A stretch of 64,000 nucleotides of DNA from positions 2,258,957-2,322,956 of the forward strand of contig NZ_CM001436.1 of NCBI RefSeq assembly GCF_000243255.1, given 5' to 3'. The stretch is from Methanoplanus limicola DSM 2279. GTDB taxonomy: Archaea > Halobacteriota > Methanomicrobia > Methanomicrobiales > Methanomicrobiaceae. Positions 10,486 to 20,824 of this stretch are shown piece by piece; the stretch's first letter is position 1, and each line of letters opens with the position of its first letter. Below the pieces are notes generated by a model, which was not told where the DNA came from, did no database searches, and saw only the letters and a program-made list of their open reading frames with translations. Made by a program: the position numbers and the translations under genes.

Positions 10486-13400
10486 GTGAATAAGGAAGAG
10501 AACAAAGTGGCAAAGGAGATAATATCAGTCCTTTATATTGACGATGAACTGATCTTTCTTAAGGCAGGACAGATATATCTGGAGTTCAACAATGATTTTA
10601 AAGTTACAGCCTGCGAAAGCGCTGCTAAAGCCCTAAAGCTTCTGTCAGATGAGAAATTTGACGCAATAATATCAGATTACCAGATGCCGGGGATGTCCGG
10701 TACAGAATTACTCCGGCAGATAAGAGCCGGAAGTGACAAAACCCCGTTTATTATCTTCACCGGAAAAAGCCGTGAAGAGGTCGCCATTGAAGCCTTAAAC
10801 AGTGGTGCAGACTTTTTTCTCCAGAAAGGCGGCGAACCTAAATCACAGTTTTCAGAACTTGCCAATAAAGTGAGATACGCAGTATCAAAGAAGAGAAATG
10901 AGGATAAACTCAAAATAAAAAATGAAGAACTCCTTGCCGCAAACAGCCGCCTTGAAGCCACTGAAGAGAGACTCCGGCAGCAGCTCAAAGAGAACATCAG
11001 CGCCAGAAATGAACTTTCAGAATTAAATGACTACTTAAACAGACTGATTGAAAACGCAAACGCCCCGATAATCGTCTGGGACAGTGACCTTGTAATTACC
11101 CGTTTTAACCGTGCATCTGAAGAGCTTACCGGAATTTTGGCCGATGAAGCAATCGGAGAAGAGATCGGGATAATATTTCCGGATGATAAAAAAGAGGAAT
11201 ATACAGAAAATATCTGCCAGTCTGTAGCAGGAAGAGAACCGGTAATGACCGAAATTCCGGTGAAAAACCGCCCTGGCATTATAAAGACCGTCATCTGGAA
11301 TACAGCAGAAATAAAAGAGAATAGCAGAAGCAGAGCAAAGGCGTTCATAGCACAGGGCCAGGACATTACAGAACGCAGGCAGGCGGAGTCTGAACTAAAG
11401 GAGAGCGAAGAGCGCCACAGGGCAATTATCCAGACCACAATGGACGGGTTCTGGACAATCGGACTTCCGGAGAAGAGACTGACCGATGTCAATGAGACAT
11501 ACTGCACAATGTCAGGTTACACCAGGGACGAAATTCTGGCCCAGGGTATTAACGACCTTGACGCATATGAAAATCCGGCTGAGACCGCCAGACGTATCAG
11601 GCGCATAACTGAGAATGGTTCTGAGATATTTGAAGCAAAACACCAGAGAAAAGACGGTAGTATCTTTGATGTAGAGATCTCTGCATCTTATCTCGAAGAT
11701 AAAGGAGGCATTATAATCTGCTTCTGCCGGGATATTACCGGAAGAAAAGAGACCGAAGAGGCATTAAGAAAGAGCGAGGAGAAGTTCAGGAGCTATATAG
11801 AAAATGCTCCGGACGCTATATTCATAACCGACAAAGAGGGCAGGTATATTGACGTCAATCCGGCCGCATCTGAGATGACCGGATATACGCAGTCTGAGAT
11901 GCTTAATATGACAGTCTCCGACCTTGCCTCACCCAATGCCCCGCAGGAGACAGTTGCGTCCTTTATAAAACTGAAAGAAGAAGGTTCAGTGCAGGGTGAA
12001 CTGCTTCTCCAAAGAAAGGACGGGACTGATTTTTATGCAATGCTCAAGGCGGTTGCCCTGGATGAAGATCGCTATATGGGATTTTGTTCTGATATTACAG
12101 AGCTTAAAATTACTGAGGCAGAACTGATTAAAACACGGGAAGATCTAAGGGAAGCCCACAGGCTTTCAGAGATTGGTATCTGGGACTGGGATATTAAAAC
12201 CGACACTATAACCTGGTCAGAGGAGATTTACACCATAACCGGCATTGACCCGTCAGTGAAGCCGCCGTCATATCCCGACCTTACAGATATATACACGGAG
12301 AAAAGCCAGGCAATACTCAGTTCTGCCGTTAAAAAAGCGCTTGAATACGGGGAGTCATATTCCGCAGAACTTGAACTCATAAGGCCGGACGGGACAATAC
12401 GCTTTGTTCATGCATTTGGCGGCGTAAAGAAGAGCGGTGACGGCACAGTCACCGGGCTTCACGGGACACTGCAGGATATAACTGAAAGAAAGAAGGCCGA
12501 GATAGAACTTGCAGACCAGAAAAGAAGGCTTAGTGCCATAATCTCCGGAACAAACGTTGGAACCTGGGAATGGAATGTTATGACAGGAGAGGCGATATTC
12601 AACGAGCGTTGGGCAGAGATTATCGGCTATACCCTTGAGGAGATCTCCCCCGTATCTATCAGGACATGGATGAAATATGCCCATCCTGACGACCTTGAAG
12701 AGAGCAACCGCCTGATGGAGAGGCATTTTAAGAAAGAGACGGACTATTACCAGTTTGAATCACGGATGCGGCATAAAGACGGCCACTGGGTATGGGTGCT
12801 TGATCGCGGAAAGGTTACAGAATGGACAGATGACGGCAGACCTGTCTGGATGTACGGGACACATCTTGACATTACCCGGAGAAAGAGGGCCGAAGAGGAA
12901 CTCCGGAAGAGTGAAGAGAAGTACCGGGACCTTGCAGATAATGCCCCTGTGGGTATAATTGCCTCAGACAGGAATGGGAAAATTCTCTATGCGAACCGGA
13001 GGGTTCCTGAGATCCTTGGCTCTACCGGTATTGATATGAGATATGACCTGAATCTGCTGGAAAATAATATCGTCATAAAATCAGGTTTTTCAAAGCTGTT
13101 ACGGGACGTTATTGAGAGCGGAGAGGGCATATTCAATTTTGAGATGGAGCATCTCTCCCCAGCCGGAAATGAGCTGTATTTAAGGCTGCATGTAATTCCG
13201 GTAATGAAAGATAGAGATGTTACCGGAGTCAGGATAATTCTTGACGACATCACTGACAGAAAAAGAAATGAAGAGGCTTTGCGTATTGCCAATAATAAAC
13301 TTCAGATGCTCAATTCGATAACCCGGCATGATATACTCAATCAGGTTACAGGTTTGCATTCTTTTATCGATCTGACCGGGAGAAAAAATTCAGAACCTGT

Positions 13401-14004
13401 TATTTCTGAATATCTGGCGATTATGAAAGAGGCCGCCATGACAATTCAGAACCAGATTGAATTTACAGGTGAATATAACATGCTTGGCTCAGGTGACACT
13501 GCATGGTTCAGGCTCTCTGAAGTCTTAGAAGATGCGGCTGTTGGCCCTGTACCTGTGAAATCCGAATGCAAAGATATTGAGATTTTTGCAGACCCGATGG
13601 TTGAGAAGGTCTTTTACAACCTCTATGACAATACCCTCAGGCATGGCAGGGGAGTGGATGAAGTATGTATATCAGTAATTCTGCCAAAAGAACCTGTCAG
13701 AGATGAAAATACCGATATTAAAGCAGATTATTCAGCACCCGGAGATAAAAGAGATGGCTGTGTCATCATCTGGGAGGACAACGGGTGCGGAGTTTTAGAT
13801 GAGATGAAGGAGAAGATCTTTAAGCGTGGTGTCGGTGCAAATACCGGACTTGGCCTCTTTTTGATCCGTGAAATCCTTGCCATTACCGGAATTACTATCC
13901 GGGAGAACGGGGTGCACGGAAAAGGTGCACGCTTTGAGATGACTGTTCCTGCCGGTGCTTGGAGAACTGAGAAAGATATTAATACAATCTCGCCGGACAT
14001 TTAA
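10486..14004 (+). CDS. Receiver plus six-PAS histidine kinase
   Basis: 1172 residues starting at GTG. The nearby ATG at 10460 is in another frame. Domains: receiver (about 12-130, 'LYIDDE' and 'ISDYQMPGMSG' intact), a coiled-coil linker (about 135-190), six PAS domains (about 190-300, 310-425, 430-545, 560-670, 675-805, 810-930) and a kinase core (935-1165, His948 in 'TRHDILNQ', N-box 'YNLYDNTLRHG', G boxes 'DNGCGV' and 'NTGLGLFL'). PAS4 and PAS5 are of the 'WDWD'/'WEWN' type. It is cytoplasmic, and a receiver ahead of the kinase suggests it is fed by another phosphodonor. It is followed after 2 bp by the next kinase, so the two are co-transcribed. PAS3 closely resembles PAS5 of the protein at 16496. 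Confidence 0.87.
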   Translation: MNKEENKVAKEIISVLYIDDELIFLKAGQIYLEFNNDFKVTACESAAKALKLLSDEKFDAIISDYQMPGMSGTELLRQIRAGSDKTPFIIFTGKSREEVAIEALNSGADFFLQKGGEPKSQFSELANKVRYAVSKKRNEDKLKIKNEELLAANSRLEATEERLRQQLKENISARNELSELNDYLNRLIENANAPIIVWDSDLVITRFNRASEELTGILADEAIGEEIGIIFPDDKKEEYTENICQSVAGREPVMTEIPVKNRPGIIKTVIWNTAEIKENSRSRAKAFIAQGQDITERRQAESELKESEERHRAIIQTTMDGFWTIGLPEKRLTDVNETYCTMSGYTRDEILAQGINDLDAYENPAETARRIRRITENGSEIFEAKHQRKDGSIFDVEISASYLEDKGGIIICFCRDITGRKETEEALRKSEEKFRSYIENAPDAIFITDKEGRYIDVNPAASEMTGYTQSEMLNMTVSDLASPNAPQETVASFIKLKEEGSVQGELLLQRKDGTDFYAMLKAVALDEDRYMGFCSDITELKITEAELIKTREDLREAHRLSEIGIWDWDIKTDTITWSEEIYTITGIDPSVKPPSYPDLTDIYTEKSQAILSSAVKKALEYGESYSAELELIRPDGTIRFVHAFGGVKKSGDGTVTGLHGTLQDITERKKAEIELADQKRRLSAIISGTNVGTWEWNVMTGEAIFNERWAEIIGYTLEEISPVSIRTWMKYAHPDDLEESNRLMERHFKKETDYYQFESRMRHKDGHWVWVLDRGKVTEWTDDGRPVWMYGTHLDITRRKRAEEELRKSEEKYRDLADNAPVGIIASDRNGKILYANRRVPEILGSTGIDMRYDLNLLENNIVIKSGFSKLLRDVIESGEGIFNFEMEHLSPAGNELYLRLHVIPVMKDRDVTGVRIILDDITDRKRNEEALRIANNKLQMLNSITRHDILNQVTGLHSFIDLTGRKNSEPVISEYLAIMKEAAMTIQNQIEFTGEYNMLGSGDTAWFRLSEVLEDAAVGPVPVKSECKDIEIFADPMVEKVFYNLYDNTLRHGRGVDEVCISVILPKEPVRDENTDIKADYSAPGDKRDGCVIIWEDNGCGVLDEMKEKIFKRGVGANTGLGLFLIREILAITGITIRENGVHGKGARFEMTVPAGAWRTEKDINTISPDI

Positions 14005-14006
14005 TA

Positions 14007-16175
14007 ATGAACGGTTCAGAGTCCTCAGACCAGCCGGTATCAATATTATATGTGGATGACGAACCGGTACTTCTTGATGCAGGAAAGTTATATATTGAGC
14101 ATACCGGAAATTTTACTGTCACAACCTGCGATAATGCGTCTGATGCCTTAAATCTGCTGACAGAGAATAAATACGACGCCATAATATCAGACTACCAGAT
14201 GCCGGAATGTGACGGCATCTCATTTTTAAAAATACTCCGCGGACGCGGAGATGATACTCCGTTTATAATCTTCACAGGGAAAAGCCGCGAAGAGATAGTA
14301 ATTGAAGCCTTAAACAGCGGCGCAGACTTTTATCTCCAGAAGGGCGGTGAACCGAGGTCACAGTTTGCCGAACTCACCAATAAGATACATTATGCGGTCT
14401 CAAAGAGGAAGGGGGAAGAGGCGCTCCGGAAGAACGAAGAACTCTTCAGGGGACTTTTTGATACAATCACAAGCGGTTCTGCCATCTATGAGGTCAAAAA
14501 CGATGGCAGATGCGGCAGAGATTACATTGTCAGGGACTTTAACCGGATGGCACTTGAGATTGAGGGCAGAACAAAATCTGAAGTGGTGGGAAAGAGCCTC
14601 TTAGACCTCCGCCCGAATATTGACGAATACGGGCTGATTCCGGTCTTTCAGAGGGTCTGGAAGACAGGTGTCCCGGAATATTACCCCGAGAAGGCATATA
14701 CTGATGACAAATATGCCAGCTGGTACGACAACCGGGTCTTTTGTCTCCAAACCGGAGAGATCGTCTCGGTATATAACGATGTAACCGACCGGGTAAAGGC
14801 AGATGTGGAACTTAAGGAGAGCGAGGATTACCTGAAGAAAGTTCTGCATACGGCAAGGGACGGCTTTGTCGTAATTGACGGGGAGGGGAGAATTAAGGAT
14901 GTAAACGAGGCCTACTCTGCAATGACGGGTTATTCGCCGGAGGAACTTTTGGACATGAATATCACTGATATCGATGCAGAGGAGACCTTCGAACATACCC
15001 TGGCAAGGATTGAGAGTATCAGGAGCAGATCTGAGCTTTTTGAAACTGCCCACAAAAAGAAAGACGGCAGTCTCATCGATATTGAAGTCTCGGCAACCTG
15101 GCTGGATACTCACGGCGGAGAGGTAATCTGCTTCTGCCGGGATATTACAGGACGCAGGCAGGCAGAAAGGGCACTACGGGAGAGCGAGGCGCATTTCAGG
15201 GACCTCTTCAGAAATCACGCCGCAGTCAAGATGGTCATTGATCCAAAGGACGGCAGGATAACTGACGCCAACCCGGCAGCGGTAAAGTTCTACGGGTGGA
15301 GTGAGGAGGAACTTAAGCGGATGAGAATTCATGATATCAATACCCTCACACCTGAAGAGATAGACCGGGAGATAAAGAGAGCAACAGAAGAGGGGAAGAT
15401 TCATTTTGAGTTCCGCCACAGGCGTGCTGACGGTTCGGTCCGGGATGTTGACGTGTACAGCACAAAAATCACAATAAACAAAAAAACTCTGCTGTACTCT
15501 ATCATCCATGATATTACCGAACGTAAACAGGCAGAATCGGCCCTTATACGTACTAACCGCCAGCTAAACCTCCTGTCCGGCATAACCCGCCATGATATCC
15601 TCAACAAGGTCATGGTGCTTCAGGCATTCCTTGAATTCGCCGGTGAGAACTGTGCCGATAATACCCGGTGTGGGCATCTGAAGAAGGCCTCTGATGCAGC
15701 TTCTGCAATTCAGCGCCAGATTGAGTTCACACGCGAGTATGAACAGCTTGGCGTTCATGAACCGGTGTGGCTCCCAGTAGCCGCTCTTCTTGAGAAGATA
15801 GATGATAGACAGTTCCCCATAACATGCAGCTGCCCCGAGGTCTTAATCTATGCAGACCCGATGGTGGAGAAGGTCTTTTACAATCTATATGACAATACTG
15901 TCCGGCATGCAGAAGGGGCAACCGGGATCTCTGTATCATGCAGGCCGGCAGATTCAGCCTTTGTAATCATCTGGGAGGATGACGGATGCGGTGTGCCGGA
16001 CGATATGAAGGAGAAGATCTTTAAGCGTGGTGTCGGTGCGAATACGGGACTTGGTCTATTCCTTATTAGAGAAATCCTTGCCATCACAGGAATTACTATC
16101 CGGGAGAACGGGGTGCACGGAAAAGGTGCACGCTTTGAGATGACTGTTCCTGCCGGTGCATGGAAATATGAGTGA
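14007..16175 (+). CDS. Receiver plus three-PAS histidine kinase
   Basis: 722 residues. Start ATG lies 2 bp after the stop of the upstream kinase, so translation is probably coupled. Domains: receiver (about 10-125, 'LYVDDEP' and 'ISDYQMPECDG' intact), PAS (about 145-265), PAS (about 270-390), PAS (about 395-510) and kinase core (515-720, His529 in 'TRHDILNK', N-box 'YNLYDNTVRHAEG', G boxes 'DDGCGV' and 'NTGLGLFL'). The last ~80 bp of coding sequence are almost identical to those of the two upstream kinases, although the rest has diverged. The signal is unknown, and no transmembrane segment is visible. Confidence 0.88.
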   Translation: MNGSESSDQPVSILYVDDEPVLLDAGKLYIEHTGNFTVTTCDNASDALNLLTENKYDAIISDYQMPECDGISFLKILRGRGDDTPFIIFTGKSREEIVIEALNSGADFYLQKGGEPRSQFAELTNKIHYAVSKRKGEEALRKNEELFRGLFDTITSGSAIYEVKNDGRCGRDYIVRDFNRMALEIEGRTKSEVVGKSLLDLRPNIDEYGLIPVFQRVWKTGVPEYYPEKAYTDDKYASWYDNRVFCLQTGEIVSVYNDVTDRVKADVELKESEDYLKKVLHTARDGFVVIDGEGRIKDVNEAYSAMTGYSPEELLDMNITDIDAEETFEHTLARIESIRSRSELFETAHKKKDGSLIDIEVSATWLDTHGGEVICFCRDITGRRQAERALRESEAHFRDLFRNHAAVKMVIDPKDGRITDANPAAVKFYGWSEEELKRMRIHDINTLTPEEIDREIKRATEEGKIHFEFRHRRADGSVRDVDVYSTKITINKKTLLYSIIHDITERKQAESALIRTNRQLNLLSGITRHDILNKVMVLQAFLEFAGENCADNTRCGHLKKASDAASAIQRQIEFTREYEQLGVHEPVWLPVAALLEKIDDRQFPITCSCPEVLIYADPMVEKVFYNLYDNTVRHAEGATGISVSCRPADSAFVIIWEDDGCGVPDDMKEKIFKRGVGANTGLGLFLIREILAITGITIRENGVHGKGARFEMTVPAGAWKYE

Positions 16176-16495
16176 TCTTCAGACGGGACTGTATTTTTCG
16201 GAATTTTTAACGCAACATTTTATCCGGTGAAAAAGAGAAACAGTCAGAAAGAACTTCTTTCTGATATAGCCGGATTCAGTCAGCAAGTACCCCGCAAGCA
16301 CCCCGCAAGCACCCCGCAAGCACCCCGCAAGCACTTGGCAAGACGGAATAACTTTTTTTTTGAAGTAAGAGAGAGAGCAGCCCTTTTTTTGCCTCTCATC
16401 TGCCGCTTATGCCAGTCCGCCATGCCGAGAATATATAATATATGCGGACAATAACACTAACCGGGAGGAGATCAGGTCAGATTGCAGATACAGAT
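16176..16495. other. 320-bp spacer with 11-bp repeats and promoter
   Basis: This spacer holds an array of 11-bp repeats (listed separately), a poly-T stretch near 16349-16356, and a TATA-like stretch 'atatataatata' around 16431-16442 that would serve the gene starting at 16496. A 75-codon open frame over the repeats is not convincing as a gene. Confidence 0.5.
16283..16342. repeat. Tandem 11-bp repeats (gcaagcacccc)
   Basis: Five copies of an 11-base unit 'gcaagcacccc', the first and last slightly changed, followed by a final 'gcaag'. It lies between two kinase genes, upstream of the promoter of 16496. Role unknown. Copy number may vary between strains. Confidence 0.8.
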
Positions 16496-19400
16496 ATGAA
16501 TACAGAAGATATATCGGGGGAAAAAGGATTAATCTCTGTTCTTTACGTGGATGACGAGGCAATACTTCTGAAGGGCGGGAAAATATTCCTTGAAAAGAGC
16601 GGAGAAATCACAGTTACAACCTGCGATAACGCAGAGGATGCTATAAAACTGATATCAGAAAAACCATTTGACGCAATAATATCCGACATCCAGATGCCCG
16701 GACTGGACGGGATATCCTTCCTTAGCCATATCCGGAAACGCGGCGACAATACGCCGTTTATAATCTTCACCGGCAAAGGTAGCGAAGAACTTATTATTGA
16801 AGCCTTAAACAGCGGTGCAGACTATTACCTTGAGAAAGGAAGAGATCCAAAAGGGCAGTTTAAAAAACTGACAGAACAGGTCAAACATCTCGCTGACAGA
16901 AAGAGAAGTGAGGCACTGGCCCAGTCCTTCTTTTATACAAACAGCGATATGATGTTTGTCAAAGATGAAAATTTCAGATATATCACAGCAAATGATGCAA
17001 ACCTGAAATTTTTTGGCATCAGCCACGACAAACTCATGAATAAGACCGATTACGACCTGATGGCGCCGGACGCTGCTGCAGAATGCCTCGAATCAGATAA
17101 AAAAGCTCTTTTTACCGGAAAAAAGGTGGTTTCAGAGGAGACTTACGGCAAACGAATCTATGAGACCACAAAATTCCCGATAAAAATCGCCCATAACAGG
17201 ACAGGAGTCGCAGGAATAATCCGGGACATAACTGACATAAAAGAGGTATCTTACAAACTCAGTGAAATTGAGCACCTGAACCGGCATATCATAGATGCAA
17301 TCCCCGACATACTCATACGGTGCAAAGAGGACGGAACCCTGGCTGACATCCGGACACCTGACGAGAGCCGCCTGATTGTACCAAGAGAAGAGAGCCTTGG
17401 AAAGGCCATAACCGAAGTGATTCCCGGCGAACTCGGCATAATACTGATGGAAAAGATCAGGTCGGCACTGGAGAATGAAAATATTGAAAAGATCGAATAT
17501 CCGGTTGAAACACCCGCCGGACTATCATATTATGAAGCCAGGATAATCCCGTACCTCAAAGATGAGATTCTCGCACTTATCCGTGATATAACCGACAAGT
17601 GGGAGGCTGAAGAAGAGCTTAAAAGAAAGAACGAAGAGCTTTCGGCCGCCGAAGAGGAGCTGAGACAGCAGGTTGACGAGATTGTCAATGCCCGCAATGA
17701 ACTCTCTGAAACAAACGAATATCTAAACAGCCTTATAAATTATGCAAATGCCCCGATAATAGTCTGGGACGCTGACCTCACAATCACACGCTTCAATAAG
17801 GCCGCAGAGTACCTCACCGGAATTTTAGCCGGTGACGCTCTCGGCAAAAACCTTCAGATACTCTTCCCAAAAGAGAAGAGGGAAGCGTCCATGGAGACTG
17901 TCCGGCAGGCTATGGCAGGCAGATGGCTGAAAGGAGAAGAAATTCCCGTCCGGAACCTCTCTTCAGGAGATGTCAAAAACGTCATCTGGAATTCTGCAAA
18001 TATTCTGAACCGGGACGGCTCAAAACTGATTTCAGTCATCGCACAGGGGCAGGACATCACTGAACGCAAGCGGGCAGAGCTTGAGCTTAAAGAGAGTGAA
18101 GAGAAATTTAAGCAGCTCTTTGAGAATATGAGCAGCGGGGTGGCAGTTTTACGTCCGGATGACAACGGTGAGGATTTCGTCTTTGTCGATATAAATAAAG
18201 CTGCTGAGGAGATAGACAGAATTAAAAGAGAGGATGTAATCGGAAAGAAAGTAACAGAAATTTTTCCGGGAGTAAAGGACCTGGGACTGTTTGATATTTT
18301 TAAAGAAGTTGCAAAGACAGGCAGACCGGCATTTCACCCGACAGGAGAGTACAGGGACGACAGGATCTACGGCTGGCGGGAGAACAGAGTGTACAGGCTG
18401 CCGTCCGGCCTTATAGTCGCAGTATATAACGACATCACTCCTTTGAAACAGGCAGAGGAGGAACTTAAGGGAAGCGAAGAGAAGTTCAGGAGCTATATCG
18501 AAAATGCTCCGGTAGGGGTTTTCATTACAGATAAAGAGGGACGCTACATTGACGTCAATCCCGCTGCGGCTGAGATGACCGGCTACTCCATGGAAGAGAT
18601 GCTGAATATGACAGTCCGGGACCTTGCCTCACCCAATGCCCCGCCAAAGACTGTTTTGTCCTTTATAAAATTGAGAGATGAAGGCTCAGTAGAGAGCGAA
18701 TTACTACTCAGAAGAAAGGACGGGACTGATTTTTATTCAATGCTAAAGGCAGTTGCGCTGGACAAAGACCGCCTGATAGGGTTCTGCTCAGATATTACAG
18801 AACTTAAAGAGACCGAAGACGAACTGAAAAGAAAGAACGAAGAGCTTGGGGCCGCCGAGGAGGAGCTGCGCCAGCAGCTTGACGAACTTGTGCAGGCACA
18901 GGAGAGGCTTGAAGAGAGGGAGGCATACATAAGAGCAGTAGTTGACAATATCCCGGTCGGGATAGCTGTAAATTCAGTGACCTCTGAGGTTAAGTTTGAA
19001 TACCACAATGAAAACTTCCTGAAATATTACAGGATTACTGCAAAGGACCTTGATGAACCGGACAGATTCTGGGAGAGTGTATATAAAGATCCGGACTTCA
19101 GAGATGAGATAAAAAACAGAGTCCTGACAGATATAAAAAGCGGTGACCAGAACCGGATGCACTGGGAAGAGATACCCATAACACGTCCCGGAGAGGAGAC
19201 CACCTACATTAACGCAGGAAACATTCCGCTTGAGAAAGACGGTTCTCTCATCTCAATGGTCTGGGACGTAACGGAAGAGAAGAGGTCAAAGGATCAGATC
19301 AACCTGCACCTCTTACGGGTAAAGTCTCTACTGGGCCTTCACAGAATTTCTGACCGGGAGGATGCGGAGATACTGGACTATGCACTTGAAAACAGTATTT

Positions 19401-20824
19401 CCATGACGGAGAGCCGTTACGCATTTATTGGCATTATATCACCGGACGAATCCGGGATGTCCATACACAGGTGGTCCGGGAGTGTTATGCAGGAATGCAG
19501 TGTTAAGGACAGACCAATACATTTCCCAGTCGCATCTGCCGGAATCTGGAGTGAATGTGTCAGAAAGCGTGCCCCGTTTGTAGTCAATGACTACTCGGCC
19601 CCCCATCCTGAAAAACACGGCTGCCCCAAAGGGCATGTCGAGGTAACCCGCTTCCTTTCCGTTCCGATATTTGACGGCAACAGGATTGCAGCGGTAATTG
19701 CGGTTGCGAACAAAGAGGACGATTACCGGGAAGATGACGTCAATGCCGCTGTAAGTCTTGGCAATATGATGTGGGAGATATTCCGGAACAGAAGAGCACA
19801 GGAGAAGATCGAAGAGAGTGAGAGCCGCCTGCGTGCCATCGTTGACAATCTGCCGCGTGGTGCCATCCATATCATGGACAGGGATCTCTGCTATGTATTC
19901 AGTGCAGGGCCTGAACTTGAAAAGAATAAACTCTCCAATGACTTCCTCGCCGGAAAGTCATTATATGACGTCCTTGACCCGGACAATGCCGGAATCATAG
20001 CCTCTGCCCTGAAATCTGTCTTTGATGGAGGTGAAAATGTCACAACCGAAGCGAAATTCTCCGGACAGGACTTCCTTGTGCAGATGGCGCCGCTTAGAGA
20101 CCCGGACGGCAGGATCAACCGCGTGATAGAGCTGTCTGTCAATATTACCCAGGAAAAGGAGGCAGAAGAGAAACTCAAAAAACAAAAAGAGCTTTTCAAA
20201 CGGACTTTTGAATCGCTCCAGGATGCAGGATTTGTCCTCGGTGCCGAACCTGCCGTTATTCTGGCTGTAAACAGTGCTGCCGTCTCGCTCTTTGGCTACA
20301 ACCGCGGGGAGACTGTCGGGAAGACGACAGATTTCCTGCATGTGGATAAGGCATCATCTGAGGAGTATGGCAGGCATATTTATCAATATATAAAGGATGA
20401 GATGAAGATACCCAGGTTTGAGTTCCGGATGAGAAGAAAGGACGGTTCCGTCTTCCCTGCCGAACATTCGATAACCCCTCTGTATGATTCCGGCGGAGAA
20501 ATTTCAGGATGGGTACTCATTATCCGGGATATTACTGACAGAAAGGAGACGGAGAAACGCGAGAGAAAAGCCCTTGAGCAGATTGAGGAGAATATGGAGC
20601 AGCTTGCAACCCTGAATGACCAGATCAGAAACCCGCTTGCCGTTATATCGGGCTATGTGGAGATTAAATGTCCGGATATATCAACAGAGATAGATGAGCA
20701 GGTAAAGCTTATTGATGATATCGTTGCAAGGCTTGATGCCGGATGGATACGTTCAGAGAAGATCTGGGAGTATTTAAAGACGCATTACGGGATTGGAGGC
20801 ATAAATCCGGAGGAGATGAGATGA
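16496..20824 (+). CDS. Giant receiver / eight-PAS / GAF sensor without kinase catalytic domain
   Basis: 1442 residues from ATG 16496. An in-frame ATG at 16442 overlaps the TATA-like sequence, and paralogues also begin 'MN' about 13 residues before the receiver. Domains: receiver (about 14-130, 'LYVDDEA' and 'ISDIQMPGLDG' intact), about eight PAS domains separated by two glutamate-rich coiled coils, one GAF domain before the last two PAS domains ('CPKGHVEVTRFLSVPIF'), then a short HisKA-like helix. That helix reads 'LNDQIRNPLAVISGY', where a true kinase has His at the Asp or Gln, and the protein ends without any ATP-binding domain. It overlaps the next gene by ATGA. It therefore probably senses several inputs and acts through protein contact with the response regulator encoded next (inference). 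Confidence 0.85.
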   Translation: MNTEDISGEKGLISVLYVDDEAILLKGGKIFLEKSGEITVTTCDNAEDAIKLISEKPFDAIISDIQMPGLDGISFLSHIRKRGDNTPFIIFTGKGSEELIIEALNSGADYYLEKGRDPKGQFKKLTEQVKHLADRKRSEALAQSFFYTNSDMMFVKDENFRYITANDANLKFFGISHDKLMNKTDYDLMAPDAAAECLESDKKALFTGKKVVSEETYGKRIYETTKFPIKIAHNRTGVAGIIRDITDIKEVSYKLSEIEHLNRHIIDAIPDILIRCKEDGTLADIRTPDESRLIVPREESLGKAITEVIPGELGIILMEKIRSALENENIEKIEYPVETPAGLSYYEARIIPYLKDEILALIRDITDKWEAEEELKRKNEELSAAEEELRQQVDEIVNARNELSETNEYLNSLINYANAPIIVWDADLTITRFNKAAEYLTGILAGDALGKNLQILFPKEKREASMETVRQAMAGRWLKGEEIPVRNLSSGDVKNVIWNSANILNRDGSKLISVIAQGQDITERKRAELELKESEEKFKQLFENMSSGVAVLRPDDNGEDFVFVDINKAAEEIDRIKREDVIGKKVTEIFPGVKDLGLFDIFKEVAKTGRPAFHPTGEYRDDRIYGWRENRVYRLPSGLIVAVYNDITPLKQAEEELKGSEEKFRSYIENAPVGVFITDKEGRYIDVNPAAAEMTGYSMEEMLNMTVRDLASPNAPPKTVLSFIKLRDEGSVESELLLRRKDGTDFYSMLKAVALDKDRLIGFCSDITELKETEDELKRKNEELGAAEEELRQQLDELVQAQERLEEREAYIRAVVDNIPVGIAVNSVTSEVKFEYHNENFLKYYRITAKDLDEPDRFWESVYKDPDFRDEIKNRVLTDIKSGDQNRMHWEEIPITRPGEETTYINAGNIPLEKDGSLISMVWDVTEEKRSKDQINLHLLRVKSLLGLHRISDREDAEILDYALENSISMTESRYAFIGIISPDESGMSIHRWSGSVMQECSVKDRPIHFPVASAGIWSECVRKRAPFVVNDYSAPHPEKHGCPKGHVEVTRFLSVPIFDGNRIAAVIAVANKEDDYREDDVNAAVSLGNMMWEIFRNRRAQEKIEESESRLRAIVDNLPRGAIHIMDRDLCYVFSAGPELEKNKLSNDFLAGKSLYDVLDPDNAGIIASALKSVFDGGENVTTEAKFSGQDFLVQMAPLRDPDGRINRVIELSVNITQEKEAEEKLKKQKELFKRTFESLQDAGFVLGAEPAVILAVNSAAVSLFGYNRGETVGKTTDFLHVDKASSEEYGRHIYQYIKDEMKIPRFEFRMRRKDGSVFPAEHSITPLYDSGGEISGWVLIIRDITDRKETEKRERKALEQIEENMEQLATLNDQIRNPLAVISGYVEIKCPDISTEIDEQVKLIDDIVARLDAGWIRSEKIWEYLKTHYGIGGINPEEMR

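Noticed and set aside
16283-16342. Possible CRISPR or integration-site array
   Set aside because: The repeats are 11 bp and directly adjacent, with no spacers.
20743-20820. Upstream ATG for the response regulator
   Set aside because: It would overlap the sensor gene by about 80 bp; ATG 20821 has a ribosome site, an ATGA overlap and the usual receiver start.
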